A stretch of DNA of 64,000 bases. Origin: Gaeumannomyces sp. JS-464. Lineage: Eukaryota; Ascomycota; Sordariomycetes; Magnaporthales; Magnaporthaceae. The stretch covers positions 1,426,001-1,490,000 of the forward strand of contig NGZR01000004.1 in the NCBI GenBank assembly GCA_002197995.1, given 5' to 3'. Below, piece by piece: positions 1 to 11,812 of this stretch (positions are counted from its first letter, which is position 1; each line of letters opens with the position of its first letter). A model generated the notes under the pieces. It was not told the DNA's origin. It made no database searches and was given only the letters and a program-made list of their open reading frames with translations. The position numbers and the translations under genes are program-made.

Positions 1-1499
1 GTTTTCCCTATTAAATTTAACCGGTAGCTTAATTTATCCGTAGGTTATTTTTTTTAAACTAAAGCATTTTAAAAATAACGTTTCCTTTTTTTATATTTAG
101 CTCGTCCAATATAATAGTAACGTTTTTCCCACTCCGGGTGCGTAATATTACTAATTGTATTTTTCGGTTAATTTATTTTTTATTATAAGCGATAGGTATT
201 TTTTCCACTGTTTTTAGTTAATACGGTTAATATTTCCGTTTTATAGGAATTTTACACCGTTTAACCGTTTATAGCGATATATAATCGCTTTATATTCCGC
301 AATCGATTATTATTTTAACCTTTTTTTTTTATATTTTATCCGAAACGTTAGTAAGTTATACGGCTAATTTAATTTTACTATCGCGAAAGTTTTTATTAAT
401 TTTCGTTTCCCACTTCGTGCTTTTTGCTCGGGTGGTTTTTTTAATTTTTTAATATAAAAAATAAATACCGTACGTTCGTTTTTTTATTTAAGTCGAACGA
501 AACGTACGTTCGCGTAATTCCCTAATGCTAAGCTTTCGCTTTTTATGCTATATGCATTTTGCATTTTATAATTTCGCACTTTTCCTAATTAAACGTTTTG
601 GTAACGCATAGCATCGGGTACCGTTTGTTAAGTTTAAAAACTGCGGTAAACTTACCGATTTAAGCTAGTTTTTACCGGGGGAATTGGAATGCTAAATAAG
701 GTTTAACTTTAAGTTCGTTTTTTAATTTCCGTAGGAAAAAATTATGTTTAAGTTTAAATCGTAGGTAAAATTTGTATTTTTTATGGATATATTTTGCTTA
801 AAAAGGTGTAAATGTTTAAAATGTTTTAAATTAATGCTAAAGTGATTTTTAAAGTTTAACGCAGCCCTTTTTAGCTTGCTTACGTCGTTAAATTAGTAAT
901 TAGTGTATTTAACTTTTTGCTAGTGGTTAAACTATGTTAAAAGTTAACCGTTATTTTCGTTCGCCGGTATAGCGTAATATAACGGTTTATCGAGGTGTTT
1001 TAAAACCTTAACATTCCAAAAACACTTCGAAACGTCGAAAGGCGTAAAAGCGCGTTAATCCTTTTAATTTGCCTGGTTTTCGCGGATTATAAGTATAAAA
1101 GTTACGTCGTTTAAGCTTTTTGCTCGTTTTTAAAACTTAGCCGTTTTAAGTTTTTAACCGCTTTAATTTTTTTCGGCGTCGGTATCGAAATTTTTCGACT
1201 TTTAAAAAGGTGTGTTTAATTTAAAAGCTTTTTTCGGGCTTTTTTTTCTTTTAAATCGCTTGTTAAAGTTACTTTTTCCTAGTTTTAACGATAAGCGTCG
1301 CTTTTTTTTTCCAAGTTTGTAAACCCGGGGGTAACACGTTGCTCGCTTTCGTTGTCGTACACGACTTTTATAACTTTAAACATAGCGATATTTCGTGGTT
1401 TTCGAAGGTACTATTTAATAGCTTTTTTATCGAACTGGTATGTAGCACACAGTTCGTTATAGCAGTTTATCCAGCTAAACGCTAACCCGGGATATAATC

Positions 1500-2571
1500 C
1501 TTTTTATATCGGGCTTTTTTGCGTTCGTTAAAAGTTAGCTATTTAACGGTTATTATCCCGTTAAAAGCAGTTTGTTTTAATGTGGCCGGCTTAACTGCAT
1601 TTAAAACACTTCCCGTTTTTCGGGTTTTGCCGTTATTTTTTTTGCTGCTTTTATTACTAGTAAGCGGTTCCCGCACTAAGGTTTATAAAGCTTAAATGCG
1701 TTTTATAAACCGTTGTAAATTGCTGCTTAACGTTTTTACTTAGCTTTATTATTTTATGCTATATTTTTAAAACTATATCCTTTTTTTTATTGCCGTTCGC
1801 ATAATTTATCGCTAATACGGACCGCGTTTTTATCGTAATCCATAAAAAACTCGAAACGATTTTATTTTACGAGTTTATTTTTTACGTTTTTACGTAATTC
1901 GTTATAAAAATGCAGCATTAACGTAACGTCGCTTTAGTTAAATTTAATGCTAATCCGTTATAAATTCGCAATATATTTAACCGCGGTTTTTCGTTATTTA
2001 AAAGCCAGCAAATTTCTTATAACGCTTCGAGTTTTGTCGATTGTTTTAAACACTTTTCCAACCTTTTTCCGAAGGTTTTAAAATTAGCGAAAATGATTTT
2101 AATAGTTTTTTAGCTTTTTTTATATTTTTTAAAATAATTGCTTTAAGTTAGTTAAAACCATTTTTTCACTTTGCCGTCCAATTTGGTAATAACGTAAGCG
2201 ACTTTTTGCTTTTCGCTTACGAATTGCTGTTTGTAAAACTTAAAATAGCTTTTACATTTGGTAAGGAACGTTTTAAGCTTGCCGTTTTCCTTTTTGTAAA
2301 AATCCGAAAACGGGAACTTATACGTTCGGATTGCTATAAAGGCTTCGAGGAATACTAATTTCGCAGTAAATTGCTTTACTTCCGTTTAGCTTTTAGCGAT
2401 TTCGTCCGTTATAAGTTTAAAAAAGCCAACCGTGTTAACGGTTTCGTTAAAGTCGTATTTAACACCGTTAAAGGTAAAAACCGTGGTTTTTTCCTTTTTA
2501 AGCTTTTTATTACTGCTTGTTATAACTGCACTATTTTTTCTTTTAACAAGGTATTAAACAAAATTAGTTAA
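1500..2571 (-). pseudogene. Gag of gypsy copy 1, RIP-inactivated
   Basis: Capsid/nucleocapsid gene that would package the retrotransposon RNA. The CCHC knuckle lies at 1567-1612 and reads KCFKCS-x-AGHIKTNC, where x is a stop at a codon that other copies suggest was Q or W. Its other strand gives a misleading open stretch at 2371-2571, because C-to-T change removes stops from the antisense frame. The same gag, with the same order of blocks, occurs next to five other LTRs in the window. Family membership is secure; exact ends are estimated. Confidence 0.75.
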
Positions 2572-2573
2572 AA

Positions 2574-3038
2574 TGTTGCAATTAAAGGTTTATTTTTAAA
2601 GTAAAGCATTTTAAAAGCGGATAAAACAGTATTGCTAGTTTAGTAAATATAAAAAAACACGTAATTTAAAAGGATAATTTAATTGCTTACTTTAAAAAAT
2701 ATTTAAAAGCTAACTTAAATTAACTAATGCCGAAGCTTTAATTAAAACTACCTAAAACAGTAAGAAATTTATCCTTTTATATACTTATTTGCTTTTACTT
2801 CGCGATTTTTAAACTTATTGCTTTATTACAAATTTATAAATTTTTAAATTTATTGCTTTATTACAAATCCATAAATTTTTAAATTTGTTGCTTTATTACA
2901 AATTTATAAAGCTTTGGATTTGTTATTTTATTACTTGCGCGTTACGTAACCCCGGCTGTTTTTTAATGCGGGGTAAGTTTTGCTAACTCGTTTTTATTTT
3001 TCTTAACCACTAACGGGGCTTATAGGTCGGTCGTAACA
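2574..3038 (-). repeat. 5' LTR of gypsy copy 1
   Basis: Bounded by TGTTGCAATTAAAGG on the left and GGTCGTAACA on the right, matching the ends of the other LTRs (TGTTAC...GTAACA). It contains about 3.5 tandem units of 35 bp at 2811, 2846 and 2881 (unit begins AAATTTATTGCTTTATTAC). The sequence just left of 2574 is antisense gag, which fixes this as the 5' LTR of a minus-strand element. Confidence 0.85.
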
Positions 3039-3190
3039 CGGTATTACCGCTGCGGGTCGGTAAAAGGTCTTTTCGGGCTTGTTAAAATCTTGCTAAAGTT
3101 TATAAGGTCGCTCGTTAAAGCGGCGGCTAAAGCCGGTTAGTTGTTTTTTAGCTTTGGCCTTAGTGTTACGCTAGCGTAAACCGACTTATG

Positions 3191-3671
3191 TGTTACAATT
3201 AAAGGTTTGCTTTTAAAGTAAAGCATTTCGAGGGTGAAAAAAACAGTATCGCTAATTTGGTTAACAAAAAAAAGCGTAATTTAAAAGGATAATTTAATTG
3301 CTTGGCTTAAAAGATGCTTAAAAGCTAACTTAGGTTAACTAATGCCGAAGTTTTAATTAAAACTACTTAAAACAGTAGGAAATCCATTTTTTATATACAT
3401 ATTGCTTTTTTTAATAGTTTTTTAGATTTATTACTTTATTTACAAATCCACAAATCCTTTTAAATTTATCGCTTTACTTATAAATCCACAAATCCTTTTA
3501 AATTTATCGCTTTGTTTACAAATTTACAAATCCTTTTGCATTTATCGCTTTGTTTACAAATCCACAAATCCTTTTAATGACATAGTTCCACGTAAATTAA
3601 TGCGGGGTAAAAGCACCGCTTAAAGCCTTTTTTTATCCTGCTATCCTAAAGCTTGCATACTGGTCGTAACA
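3191..3671 (-). repeat. 3' LTR of gypsy copy 2
   Basis: Starts TGTTACAATTAAAGG and ends GGTCGTAACA. It holds about four 38-bp tandem units at roughly 3423-3575 (AAATTTATCGCTTT...CACAAATCCTTTT). Immediately to the right, TTAGGTTCCCCTTTTTAAAC is the complement of a polypurine tract, conserved beside the 3' LTRs of copies 3, 4 and 5. Confidence 0.88.
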
Positions 3672-3786
3672 TTAGGTTCCCCTTTTTAAACCGAATCCTT
3701 TTAGCTATATTTTATCGCCCCGCTTTTCGTTAATAGTAAATACTTTCCTTTTTTACCATTTTTCATCCCCTTTTTATTTTAACAAA

Positions 3787-4339
3787 ATCTTTAATCGGGT
3801 GCGAAAACGTCCCTTTTCGAAAAAAAACCCTTTAACGCAAAAACCTGCTTGTTTAAATCATTTTTTTTGCTATCGAAATGGCTTTTTGCTTTTTTATTAC
3901 GAGGTTTTAAAGCGTAAAAAGTGTAAAGCCTTTTTTTAAAACTCGTTTCGGTACGTGAAATGGTTCGGTCGAAACCGTTTTAATTGCGACATTTTAAATC
4001 CCTTACTTAAGTAATTTCGTTCCATCGGTTTTTAATATTAACAAATAAAAGCAAAGGTTAAAGCGATAAAAAAAAGCGCCGCGTTTTAAACAATAAATTT
4101 AAACGCTTGCAAAAATAAAAAAAGCATGGTTTAAAAAAAAAATAAGTGCAATCCGTCGTGGCATTAACGCTGTAAAAGAGTTAAAGCGTATCGAGCGGAA
4201 AGAGGCCGACCGGGAGGCCTATTAAGCTGCTTCGCAATTTAAGCCATTCGTAGCTCCTGCTTTTTTTCCCAATTGGCAAACGTTTATGGTTAATCCTAAC
4301 TTAAACCTACTTGCCTTTTTTAACCGCGGTAAGTTGTAA
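3787..4339 (+). pseudogene. Antisense accessory ORF of gypsy copy 2
   Basis: Lies between the chromodomain and the 3' LTR but is coded on the strand opposite to gag-pol. The N-terminal part reads FNRVRKRPFSKKN and continues to a Cys segment (KRKKCKA...GRNRFNCDIL). The C-terminal part has a basic/acidic helix (AIRRGINAVKELKRIERKEA), then NWQTFMVNPNLNLLAFFNRG and a stop at 4337-4339. The start codon is ATC here and ATG in copies 3, 4, 5 and 6. A few RIP-type stops and at least one frame change break it. I infer a small Cys-rich, coiled-coil protein of unknown role. Confidence 0.55.
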
Positions 4340-4359
4340 TTCTTTTAATAACTTCTTTA

Positions 4360-4431
4360 AGTTTTATAGCGTATTAGGTGTGGTTTTAGTTTTTCCTGCC
4401 GAGGTTTCGGGTTCGAATTCCGGCACGACTA
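4360..4431 (+). other. tRNA-like sequence in gypsy copy 2, degenerate
   Basis: Seventy-two nt with the layout of a tRNA. A-box TAGCGTATTAGG at 4367-4378 fits TRGYNNANNNGG. B-box GGGTTCGAATTC lies at about 4409-4420, with a T-loop TTCGAAT closed by a five-pair stem that includes two wobbles. The acceptor ends are AGTTTTA (4360-4366) and CACGACT (4424-4430), which pair at five of seven positions including one wobble. A 6-bp anticodon-type stem TTTTAG/CCGAGG can form only if RIP changes are reversed. The D-stem is weak and the anticodon is unclear. The same sequence sits in copies 4 and 5 on the strand opposite to gag-pol. Confidence 0.5.
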
Positions 4432-4559
4432 TTTTAAAAACCTAATTGTCGATTTTCCGGCGATTGGTTTTTTAACTACTTTTGCTTTTGCTACCCTTTT
4501 TATAAGTGCTTTTGCTAACCTCCTTATAAGTGCTTTTACCGATATTCCGCTAAAGCTTT

Positions 4560-7500
4560 TTAGCAATTTACAAGGTTAGTTCCTTTTTCCGACGTGTTTT
4601 TTTCGTAACCGTATTTTTTTCACTTAATTAGGTACTTTTTAAACCTGTTTTTTAACTTATAGTTTAAAATTTCTTTAACTTTATACTTTTATTTTAAGTC
4701 GATTTTTATTAATTTGTGGCTTTTAAAGCCCGGTAGCGCTAATTCGAATAGGGAAATATAAAAAACCGGGTGGGATTTTATAATTGGTGGTAATCGGAAT
4801 TTATAATTTATATCCGAAACTTTTTTTAGCATTTTAAAAGGTCCCAATTTTTTGTAATTTAGCTTATCGTTTAGTCGTTTTGTTTTAATATTGCGTCGAA
4901 AAAAATAAACGCTATCCCTTTTTTTAAAAGTCGGTTTTTTAATTTTTTTTTTATTTGTTTAAATGGCTATGCGGTGCCGTAGCTTTTTTAACTTTATTTA
5001 AAAGTGTTTATATAGTTTGGTAAGCTTTATTACTTATATTTTTGCTATTAAAGCATGTTTTCCTGCTTTAAGTTTTTTATACGCTATAAGCGTAAACCCG
5101 TAATTCGCATAAAACGGTGTAATTTTTATGCTTTTATAAATTAAGCTACAATAAGCGAACTAAGCTATAAAAAGTAGTTATACCTAGTTATTTGTTTATA
5201 ATTAACGTAATAACGTAAATATTGCTTTATGGTTTAATTCGTCCGCTTTATTTATCCATTTATTTAAAAGTGGTAAGCCGTAAATAAAAAGTGCTCGCCT
5301 TTTTGTAAAGCCGTAAGCCTTTTTTAAAACTTGCTTATAAACAGCTTATTTTTATTCGTAATTAAACGGTTCGGCGTACCGTATTCCGCGATTACGTGCT
5401 TAATAAAAACGTACGCTAACTTTATAGCATTACTGCTTTTTTTATACGGTAAAAATAAGGCATATTTAATAAACTTGTTTATTACTACTAGTACATTGTC
5501 GTATTTTGCTTTAATTATCGGTTTTTTGTATTAAAAAAGTTTAATAACGAATTTTATAGTAATTCCTTGCTATATTTCGTTTAATGCTAGCAAGGGTTGC
5601 AATAACCTATACGGTTTATACCTGTTAGCTTTGTTTTTAGCATAACTTTCGCAATTTTTTTATTACGTCCTATACTTCGGCTCGAGTTTTTACGAACCCG
5701 TAATATTATTACAGCCGTTTTTATGTTTTTTTTACGCTTTAATAGCTATATGCCATTTGGTTGTAAATTTCTTAAATTTTTTTTAAAGTTTAAACTTTTT
5801 CCTACCGCACCGTTTTAACTAGTATTTTTATGCCGGGATTAAAAATCCGTTTGGTTTTTCCGTTAAAATTACTCGTGTTTTTTTAAATATTACAACCTAA
5901 TGGTTCGGTCGTCGGCTTAAAGCGTTCGCCCGGCCGTTTTCCGACCCTTTCCGGTATTCGATTCGAATATCGTAGTTTTGCAAAAGCTTGTTTTAACAAA
6001 CTTATCGCTTGTTTAAGTTTTTGCTTATAGTAAAATGTGTTAGGTTTTTATAATCCGTATATACCACGACCTAATGCTTCGTTTTATAAAGGTATAACCG
6101 CTATTTTTTAAATGCTTAAATTATTGCTAAAAGTGTTTATCGTGGATTTGGTAATTTAATTTAAATCCGTTTAACTTTTGCAAAAAAAACGCATAAAAGT
6201 GCAACCGCAATTAATTATTTCGCTATTTAAATTAACCGCCGATCGCGTAATCCAACGCGTTAATTTTAACTTTAAAAGGTTTTTTTAAGTTTGGAAATGT
6301 TAATATTAGTTTTTTTTAATATAACGTTTCGTAATTATTTAAAAACCTTTTATTTTTATCCTTTTTAATAAAATTAGTAGTTATTTTTAGTAAAATTCGT
6401 AAATAGTATAGCGATTTTGCTATAACTATAAATAAACCGTTTGTAAAAGTTTAAAATTTTTAAAAACCTTCGTACTTTCGTAACGTTTTTAAATATAAGC
6501 CATTTTTTAACATTTTTAACATTTTTAAAATTTATGCAAACCTATTTAAACGTAATTACAAATTTTAAAAAAGCGACGTTTTGCAAATGCTATTCGCACT
6601 TTTTTAATTTAACGAAAAGTTTTACGTTAAATAGTTTTTAAAGCATTTTATATACGTATTGCTTATGTTTTTCCATCGTTTTCGAAAAACCAAAATATCG
6701 TTTAAATATGCGAAGATAAAAATGTTAAAATATTTACGCAATATATGGTTAATTATTTTTTAAAACGTGGCTAATGCGTTAATAAGCCCGAAAATTATTA
6801 CTAAAAATTCGTAGCATTTAAATTTTATTTTAAAAGCCGTAAGCCATTTTTAACCTTTTTTAATCCGTATTAAATTATAAGCTTTCCGTAAGTTTAAAAC
6901 CGTAAATATTAAGCTTTGCCGAGTTTATTTCGTAATTTATTAATAAGCGGTAAAAAATACCGATTTTTAATTTTAACTTTATTTAATAGGCGGTAATCGA
7001 TGCATATTCCTTCCGTCCTATTTTTTTTTATAAAATCCCGTCTTTTATTAAAAAATCGAAAGGTTTAATATGCCCTTTTCGTAAGTTTTTTTCCAGTTGT
7101 TTTTTTAACACTTTTTACTATTAAAAGTTAAATTAGTACAACTTTTAATACTTAAACTACGTATTTAACTTAAGTTTAATTTTAAAATCGAACGGTTTAT
7201 ATTCGGGAAGTACCGTTTTTAAGTTTTTCCTAAACAATTTCTCGTATTTGTAATATTTTTTTAAAACATTCGCAAGCCGTTTTTTAATATCGGTTTAGTT
7301 ATTTTAATCGCTTTCCACTTTAAATAATCGTATATTTATCGATATTAATACGAAAGTAAATTGTTAAATCCTATTACCGTTATAACTTCCTTTTATCGCT
7401 TTTTACGCTTACGGTTTAAAGTTTATAACTGGTAAACCGTTTTAATTATTTGTAGCTTTTCCTATTGGATTTAACCGTTAGCCCAATTTATCCTCGGGTT

Positions 7501-8950
7501 ATTTTTCCTAAGTTAAGGAATTTCGAAAATTACGTTTTTTTCTTTTATATTTAGCTTATTTAATATAACGGTAACGTTTTCCCTATTTCGGGTGCGTAAT
7601 ATTACTATTTATATTTTTTTAGTTAATTTATCTTTTATTATAAGCGATAGGTATTCCTTTAACCGTTTTTAATTAATACGGTTAATATTTCCGTTTTATA
7701 AGGATTTTATACCGTTTAACCGTTTATAACGATACGTAATCGTTTTATACTTCGTAATCGATTATTATTTTAGCCTTTTTCTTTTAATATTTTATTTAAA
7801 ATGTTAATAAATTGTACGGTTAATTTAATTTTGCTATTGCGAAAGTTTTTATCGGTTTCCTTTTTTCCATTTCGTGCTTTTTGCTTAAGTGGTTTTTTAG
7901 TTTTTTAATAAAAAGAACGAGTACCGTACGTTCGTTTTTTATTCGGGTTAAACGAAATATACGCTCGCGCGATTTTTAATGCTAAGTTTTAGCTTTTTAT
8001 ACTATATGTTTTTGCATTTCGCAATTTTGCACTTTTTTTAATCGAGCGTTTTAGTAATATATAGCATCGGGTACCGCTCGTTAAGTTTAAAAACTGCGGT
8101 AAACCTGCCGATCCGGGCTAGTTTTTACCGTAGTAATTAAAATGCTAAACGGGGTTTAACTTTAAACTCGCTTTTTATTTTTCCTGGGAAAAAATCGTGT
8201 TTAAGCTTAGGTTATAAGTGGAATTTGCACTTTTTATAAATGCATTTTGCTTAAAAAAAGTGCAAATGTTTAAGGTGTTTTAAATCGATATTAAGGTAGT
8301 TTTTAAAAATTAACGTAGCCTTTTTTGGTTTGCTTGCGTTGTTAAACCGGTAATTAGCGTATTTAACTTTTTATTAGTTGTTAAATTATAAAAAAGTTAA
8401 CCGTTATTTCCTTTCGCCGGGGTAGCGTAGCATAACGGGCTATTTAGGTATTTTAAAACTTTAACGTTTTAAAAACATTTCGAAATATCGAAAAGCGTAA
8501 AAGCGCGTTAATTTTTCCCAGCTTATTTAATTTTCGCGGATTATACGTACGAAGGTTACGTCGTTTAAGCTTTTTACTCGTTTTTAAAACTCGGCCGTTT
8601 TAAGTTTTAACCGTTTTAATTTATTTCCGCGTCGGTGTTTAAGTTTTAATTTTACGGAAAAATGGGTTTAACTTAAAAGCTTTTCGTGTCGAGCTTTTCC
8701 TTTTTTTATGTCGCTTTTTAAGGTTGCCCTTTTTTAAGTCCCAAAAAGCGGCGTCGTTTCCCTTTTTTAAATCCGTCGGTTTGAAAATAACGCGCTGCTT
8801 TCCCTCGCTATTATACTCGACTTTTATAGCTTTAAATATAGCAATATTTCGTAATTCCCGAAGGTATTATTTAATAACCTTTTTATTAAACTAATATATA
8901 CATACAATTTATCGTAATAGCACGTTTAATTAAACGCTAACCCGGGATAT
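4560..8950 (-). pseudogene. Pol of gypsy copy 2 (RT, RNase H, integrase, chromodomain)
   Basis: Polyprotein that would copy and integrate the element. On the minus strand the RT active-site block at 6691-6708 reads YLNDIL, where active enzymes have YLDDIL; GAC to AAC is the G-to-A change RIP makes. At the C-terminus (about 4580-4735) a chromodomain can be read: KYLIKWKKYGYEKNT, compared with the usual EYLVKWKGYP..ATWE. Chromodomains of this clade steer integration to particular chromatin. The frame has dozens of stops. Confidence 0.8.
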
Positions 8951-8954
8951 AATT

Positions 8955-10022
8955 TTCTTATGTTTAATTTGTTTACGTTCGTTACGTTAAAAGTTAATTA
9001 TTTAGCGGTTTTATTATCCCGTTAAAAGCAATTTTTTTTAATGTAACCGGTTTAGCCGCATTTAAAGCATTCCCGTTTTTCGGGTTTTACTTTTGCTTTT
9101 TTTACTACCTTTATTACTAGTAAACAACTCCCGCATTAAAATTTATAAGTTTAAATGCGTTTTGTAAACCGTAATAAAATTATTTAACCTTTTTTAATTA
9201 GCTTTATTTTATGCCGTATTTTTAAAACCATATCTTTTTTTTTTATTATCGTTCGTATATTTATCGCTAATCCGAATTGCGTTTTTAACGTAATTTGTAA
9301 AAAACTCGGGGCGATCTTATTTTACAAGTTTATTTTTTACGTTTTTGCGTAATTCGTTATAAAAGTGTAGCATTAACGTAGCGTTATTTTAGTTAAGCTT
9401 ATGCTAATTCGTTAAAAGTTCGCTACGTATTTAATTACAAACTTTTGTTATTTAAAAGCTTATAAATTTTTTTTTGCAATTCGGGTTTCGTTAATTATTT
9501 TAAACACTTTTTTAACCTTTTTTTTAAAAGTTCGCAATTAGCGAAAATAATTTTAATAATTTTTTAGCTATTTTTATATTTTTTAAAAAAATCGTTTTAA
9601 GTCGGTTGGAATTATTTTTTCACTTTATTGTTTAATTTAATAAAAGCGTAAGTAACTTTTTATTTTTCGTTTACGAATTGCTATTTATAAAATTTAAAAT
9701 AACTTTTGCATTTTGGTAAAAAACGTTTTAAATTTGCCGTTTCCCTTTTTGTAAAAATCCGGGGACGGGAATTTATACGTTCGAATTGCGATAAGTGTTT
9801 TAAAAAATACCAACTTCGTAATAAATTACTTTACTTTGGTTTAATTTTTAGCAATTTCGTTCGTTATAAGTTTAAAAAGGCTAGCCGTATTAAAAGCTTT
9901 GTTAAAGTTATATTTAATACCGTTAAATATAAAAACCGTGGTTTTTTCCTTTTTAAGCTTTTTGCTGCTATTTGTTATAACTGCATTGTTTTTTTTAACG
10001 AAGTATTAAATAGGATTAATAA
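8955..10022 (-). pseudogene. Gag of gypsy copy 2, RIP-inactivated
   Basis: Starts just inside the 5' LTR at 10026 and runs left to a CCHC region near 9030-9080. Its antisense strand gives an apparent 114-codon ORF at 9706-10050 that I regard as an artefact of RIP. Block order matches gag in copies 1, 4, 5, 8 and 9. Confidence 0.72.
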
Positions 10023-10025
10023 AAA

Positions 10026-10470
10026 TGTTACAATTAAAGGTTTGCTTTAAAATAAAGTATTCCGGGAGTGGAAAGGATAGTTTCGCTTATATTAGTAAAT
10101 AAAAAAAAACACGTAACTTAAAAGGATAATTTAATTGCTTGCTTTAAGAAATGCTTAAAAGTTAATTTAAATTAATTAATGCTAAAGCTTTAATTAAAAC
10201 TACTTAAAATAAAAAGGAAATCCATTTTTTATATACATATTGCTTTTTTTAATAGTTTTTTAAATTTGTTGCTTTGCTTATAAATTTATAAATCCCTTTT
10301 AAATTTGTCGGTTTGCTTACAAATTTACAAATCTTTTTGGATTTATCGCTTTGCTTACAAATTTACAAATCCTTTTAATTACGTGGTTCCACGTAACTTA
10401 ATGCGGTAAAAGCACCGTTTAAAGCTTTTTTTATCCTGCTGTTTTAAAAGTTGCATGCTGGTCGTATAAT
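10026..10470 (-). repeat. 5' LTR of gypsy copy 2
   Basis: Starts TGTTACAATTAAAGG. The tandem block of about 37-bp units lies at about 10261-10378, followed by the conserved ACGTGGTTCCACGTAAC palindrome-like block and GCATGCTGGTCGTA. The last few bases differ from GTAACA, so the right edge is approximate. Confidence 0.8.
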
Positions 10471-11812
10471 ACCGACGCGGTAATACCGTTATACAAGTGC
10501 GGCAATTAATAAAAGGAAATAACATATTATGTATTAACTTAATGCACCCGTTAAAACAAGCAGCAAAAGTGTACCGGGATAGCATAAGCGGATAGCTAAA
10601 AATATTTTAAGTTATAAAAAATAAAAAACACATTATTTAAAAAAAGCAGCACGCATAATGTTTAAAACTAAAAAATTAATAAAGTTTAAAAACAGAGAAA
10701 AAGTGGAAAAAAAAACGCGCGGAAAAAAACAAAAAAAAAAAAGTTATTAAGCCGGAAAAAAACCGAATTATAAATAAATATAAAACGTTAAACGAAAACA
10801 CTTTATTAAAAAACGAGGGGAAAAAAAAGTAAACCGTCGCTAATACTACATATGCGAACCGCAATTGAAAAAAAACCAACCAATTATTAATTATTTCCAA
10901 CTTTACTTATTTTTTTTAACATTTCGTTAATAATATCCTTTTAACATTTCGTTAATAACATTCTTTTAACATTTGGTTAAAATTCGATTAAAAATAACGT
11001 TAATAGGATTTTACATAAAAAACATTTAGCAAATATTAAAAGGTTAGCGAACCGGAAAAAAATAATAACATTAAAGGAATATCGATAAACCCGTATTTTA
11101 ACCCGTTTTAAAACCAACGCTTTTATTTAAATGCGGTTAAACGAGTTTTACGCGTTAATAAATTTAGCGGTTTAACTTAATATAGCTTATATTAAAAGCA
11201 CCATGTTCCCAAAAGGAAAACGGACGAAACCCGAGCTATTAAATGCAGTTATAACAGTAAAAGCGCTCCCTAAATTGGAAAGGAATTAGCGCAAAAACTT
11301 AGCACTAAACGAGACGCTAAACCGCTTGCCGATATCCTTTATAATACGAACGTACCCGGTAATAGCGTGGTTTAAAATGGTATAACGAAGCTAATAAAAC
11401 AAGCATTAGTATAAAAGCACACCGTATTAAAATAAAACCGCTATAAACTTTAACGGCATGTTAAACTTTTATTACAACATTTTTCAAATTTGCAGCAGTT
11501 TGAAAAAAGGACTAGATATAATGCTAATATATACGAAAAACGGTATAAACTTAATTTTTAATACTAGTAAAAGGCTATTAAAACGGAACTGAAAAGCTAG
11601 CAATGGGAAAAAGCAGTAAAAAAAAGGGAAAAAAAACAATAAATTTAAACGCAAACACCGCGCGAAAAAGCGCACTTTATATAAATTAAAACGCGAAAAG
11701 TTAAAAATAAAGTTAGTATAACCCGGGAACGAGGTGGGAAAAAAGCGGAATAAATAAGAAATATATAAGCTTTATAATAGCATTTTTAAACGGCGTTAAA
11801 ACCTTTAATACC
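10471..11812. other. Unidentified AT-rich block
   Basis: About 1.3 kb between the right LTR of copy 2 and the LTR relic at 11813. Purine-rich on the plus strand in 10670-10760, with short open stretches (10379-10585, 10676-10900, 11484-11675, all minus) that look like RIP artefacts. The plus strand around 11200-11480 gives fragments such as VPKRKTDETRAIKCSYNSKS and ELAQKLSTKRDAKPLADILY that could come from a transposase or gag, but I cannot assign them. Confidence 0.4.

Larger units (their letters stand above)
1..3038 (-). mobile_element. Gypsy chromovirus copy 1, 5' part, cut by window start
   Basis: This is the 5' portion of a Ty3/gypsy element on the minus strand. Reading leftwards from 3038 there is an LTR, a short primer-binding region, gag with a CCHC zinc knuckle (1567-1612) and the start of pol, which leaves the window at base 1. 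The order and sequence match the copies at 3191-10470, 22177-36698 and 44873-52262. All frames carry many stops of the TAA/TAG kind expected when C becomes T on either strand, so nothing is expressible. The spacer 3039-3190 to the next element is a 152-bp stretch in which I see nothing. Confidence 0.85.
3191..10470 (-). mobile_element. Gypsy chromovirus copy 2, nearly complete
   Basis: About 7.3 kb on the minus strand with an LTR at each end. In sense order (right to left): 5' LTR 10026-about 10470, gag, pol with RT motif at 6691-6708, integrase, chromodomain at about 4580-4735, then a non-coding part with an antisense ORF and a tRNA-like sequence, a polypurine-type tract next to 3672, and 3' LTR 3191-3671. 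The right terminus reads GGTCGTATAAT instead of GGTCGTAACA and I find no clear target-site duplication, so one end may be rearranged. RIP has destroyed every frame. Confidence 0.85.

Noticed and set aside
9706..10050. 114-codon plus-strand ORF
   Set aside because: Exact antisense of gypsy gag; the same false frame occurs at 2371-2571, 22652-22945, 51641-51838 and 58143-58343. RIP removes stops from this antisense frame.
3186..10475. Target-site duplication of gypsy copy 2
   Set aside because: TTATG before 3191 has no match after 10470 and the right LTR end is altered; not supported.
11200..11480. Tc1/mariner-like transposase fragment
   Set aside because: A few residues look like a helix-turn-helix part, but there are too many stops and no DDE motif.
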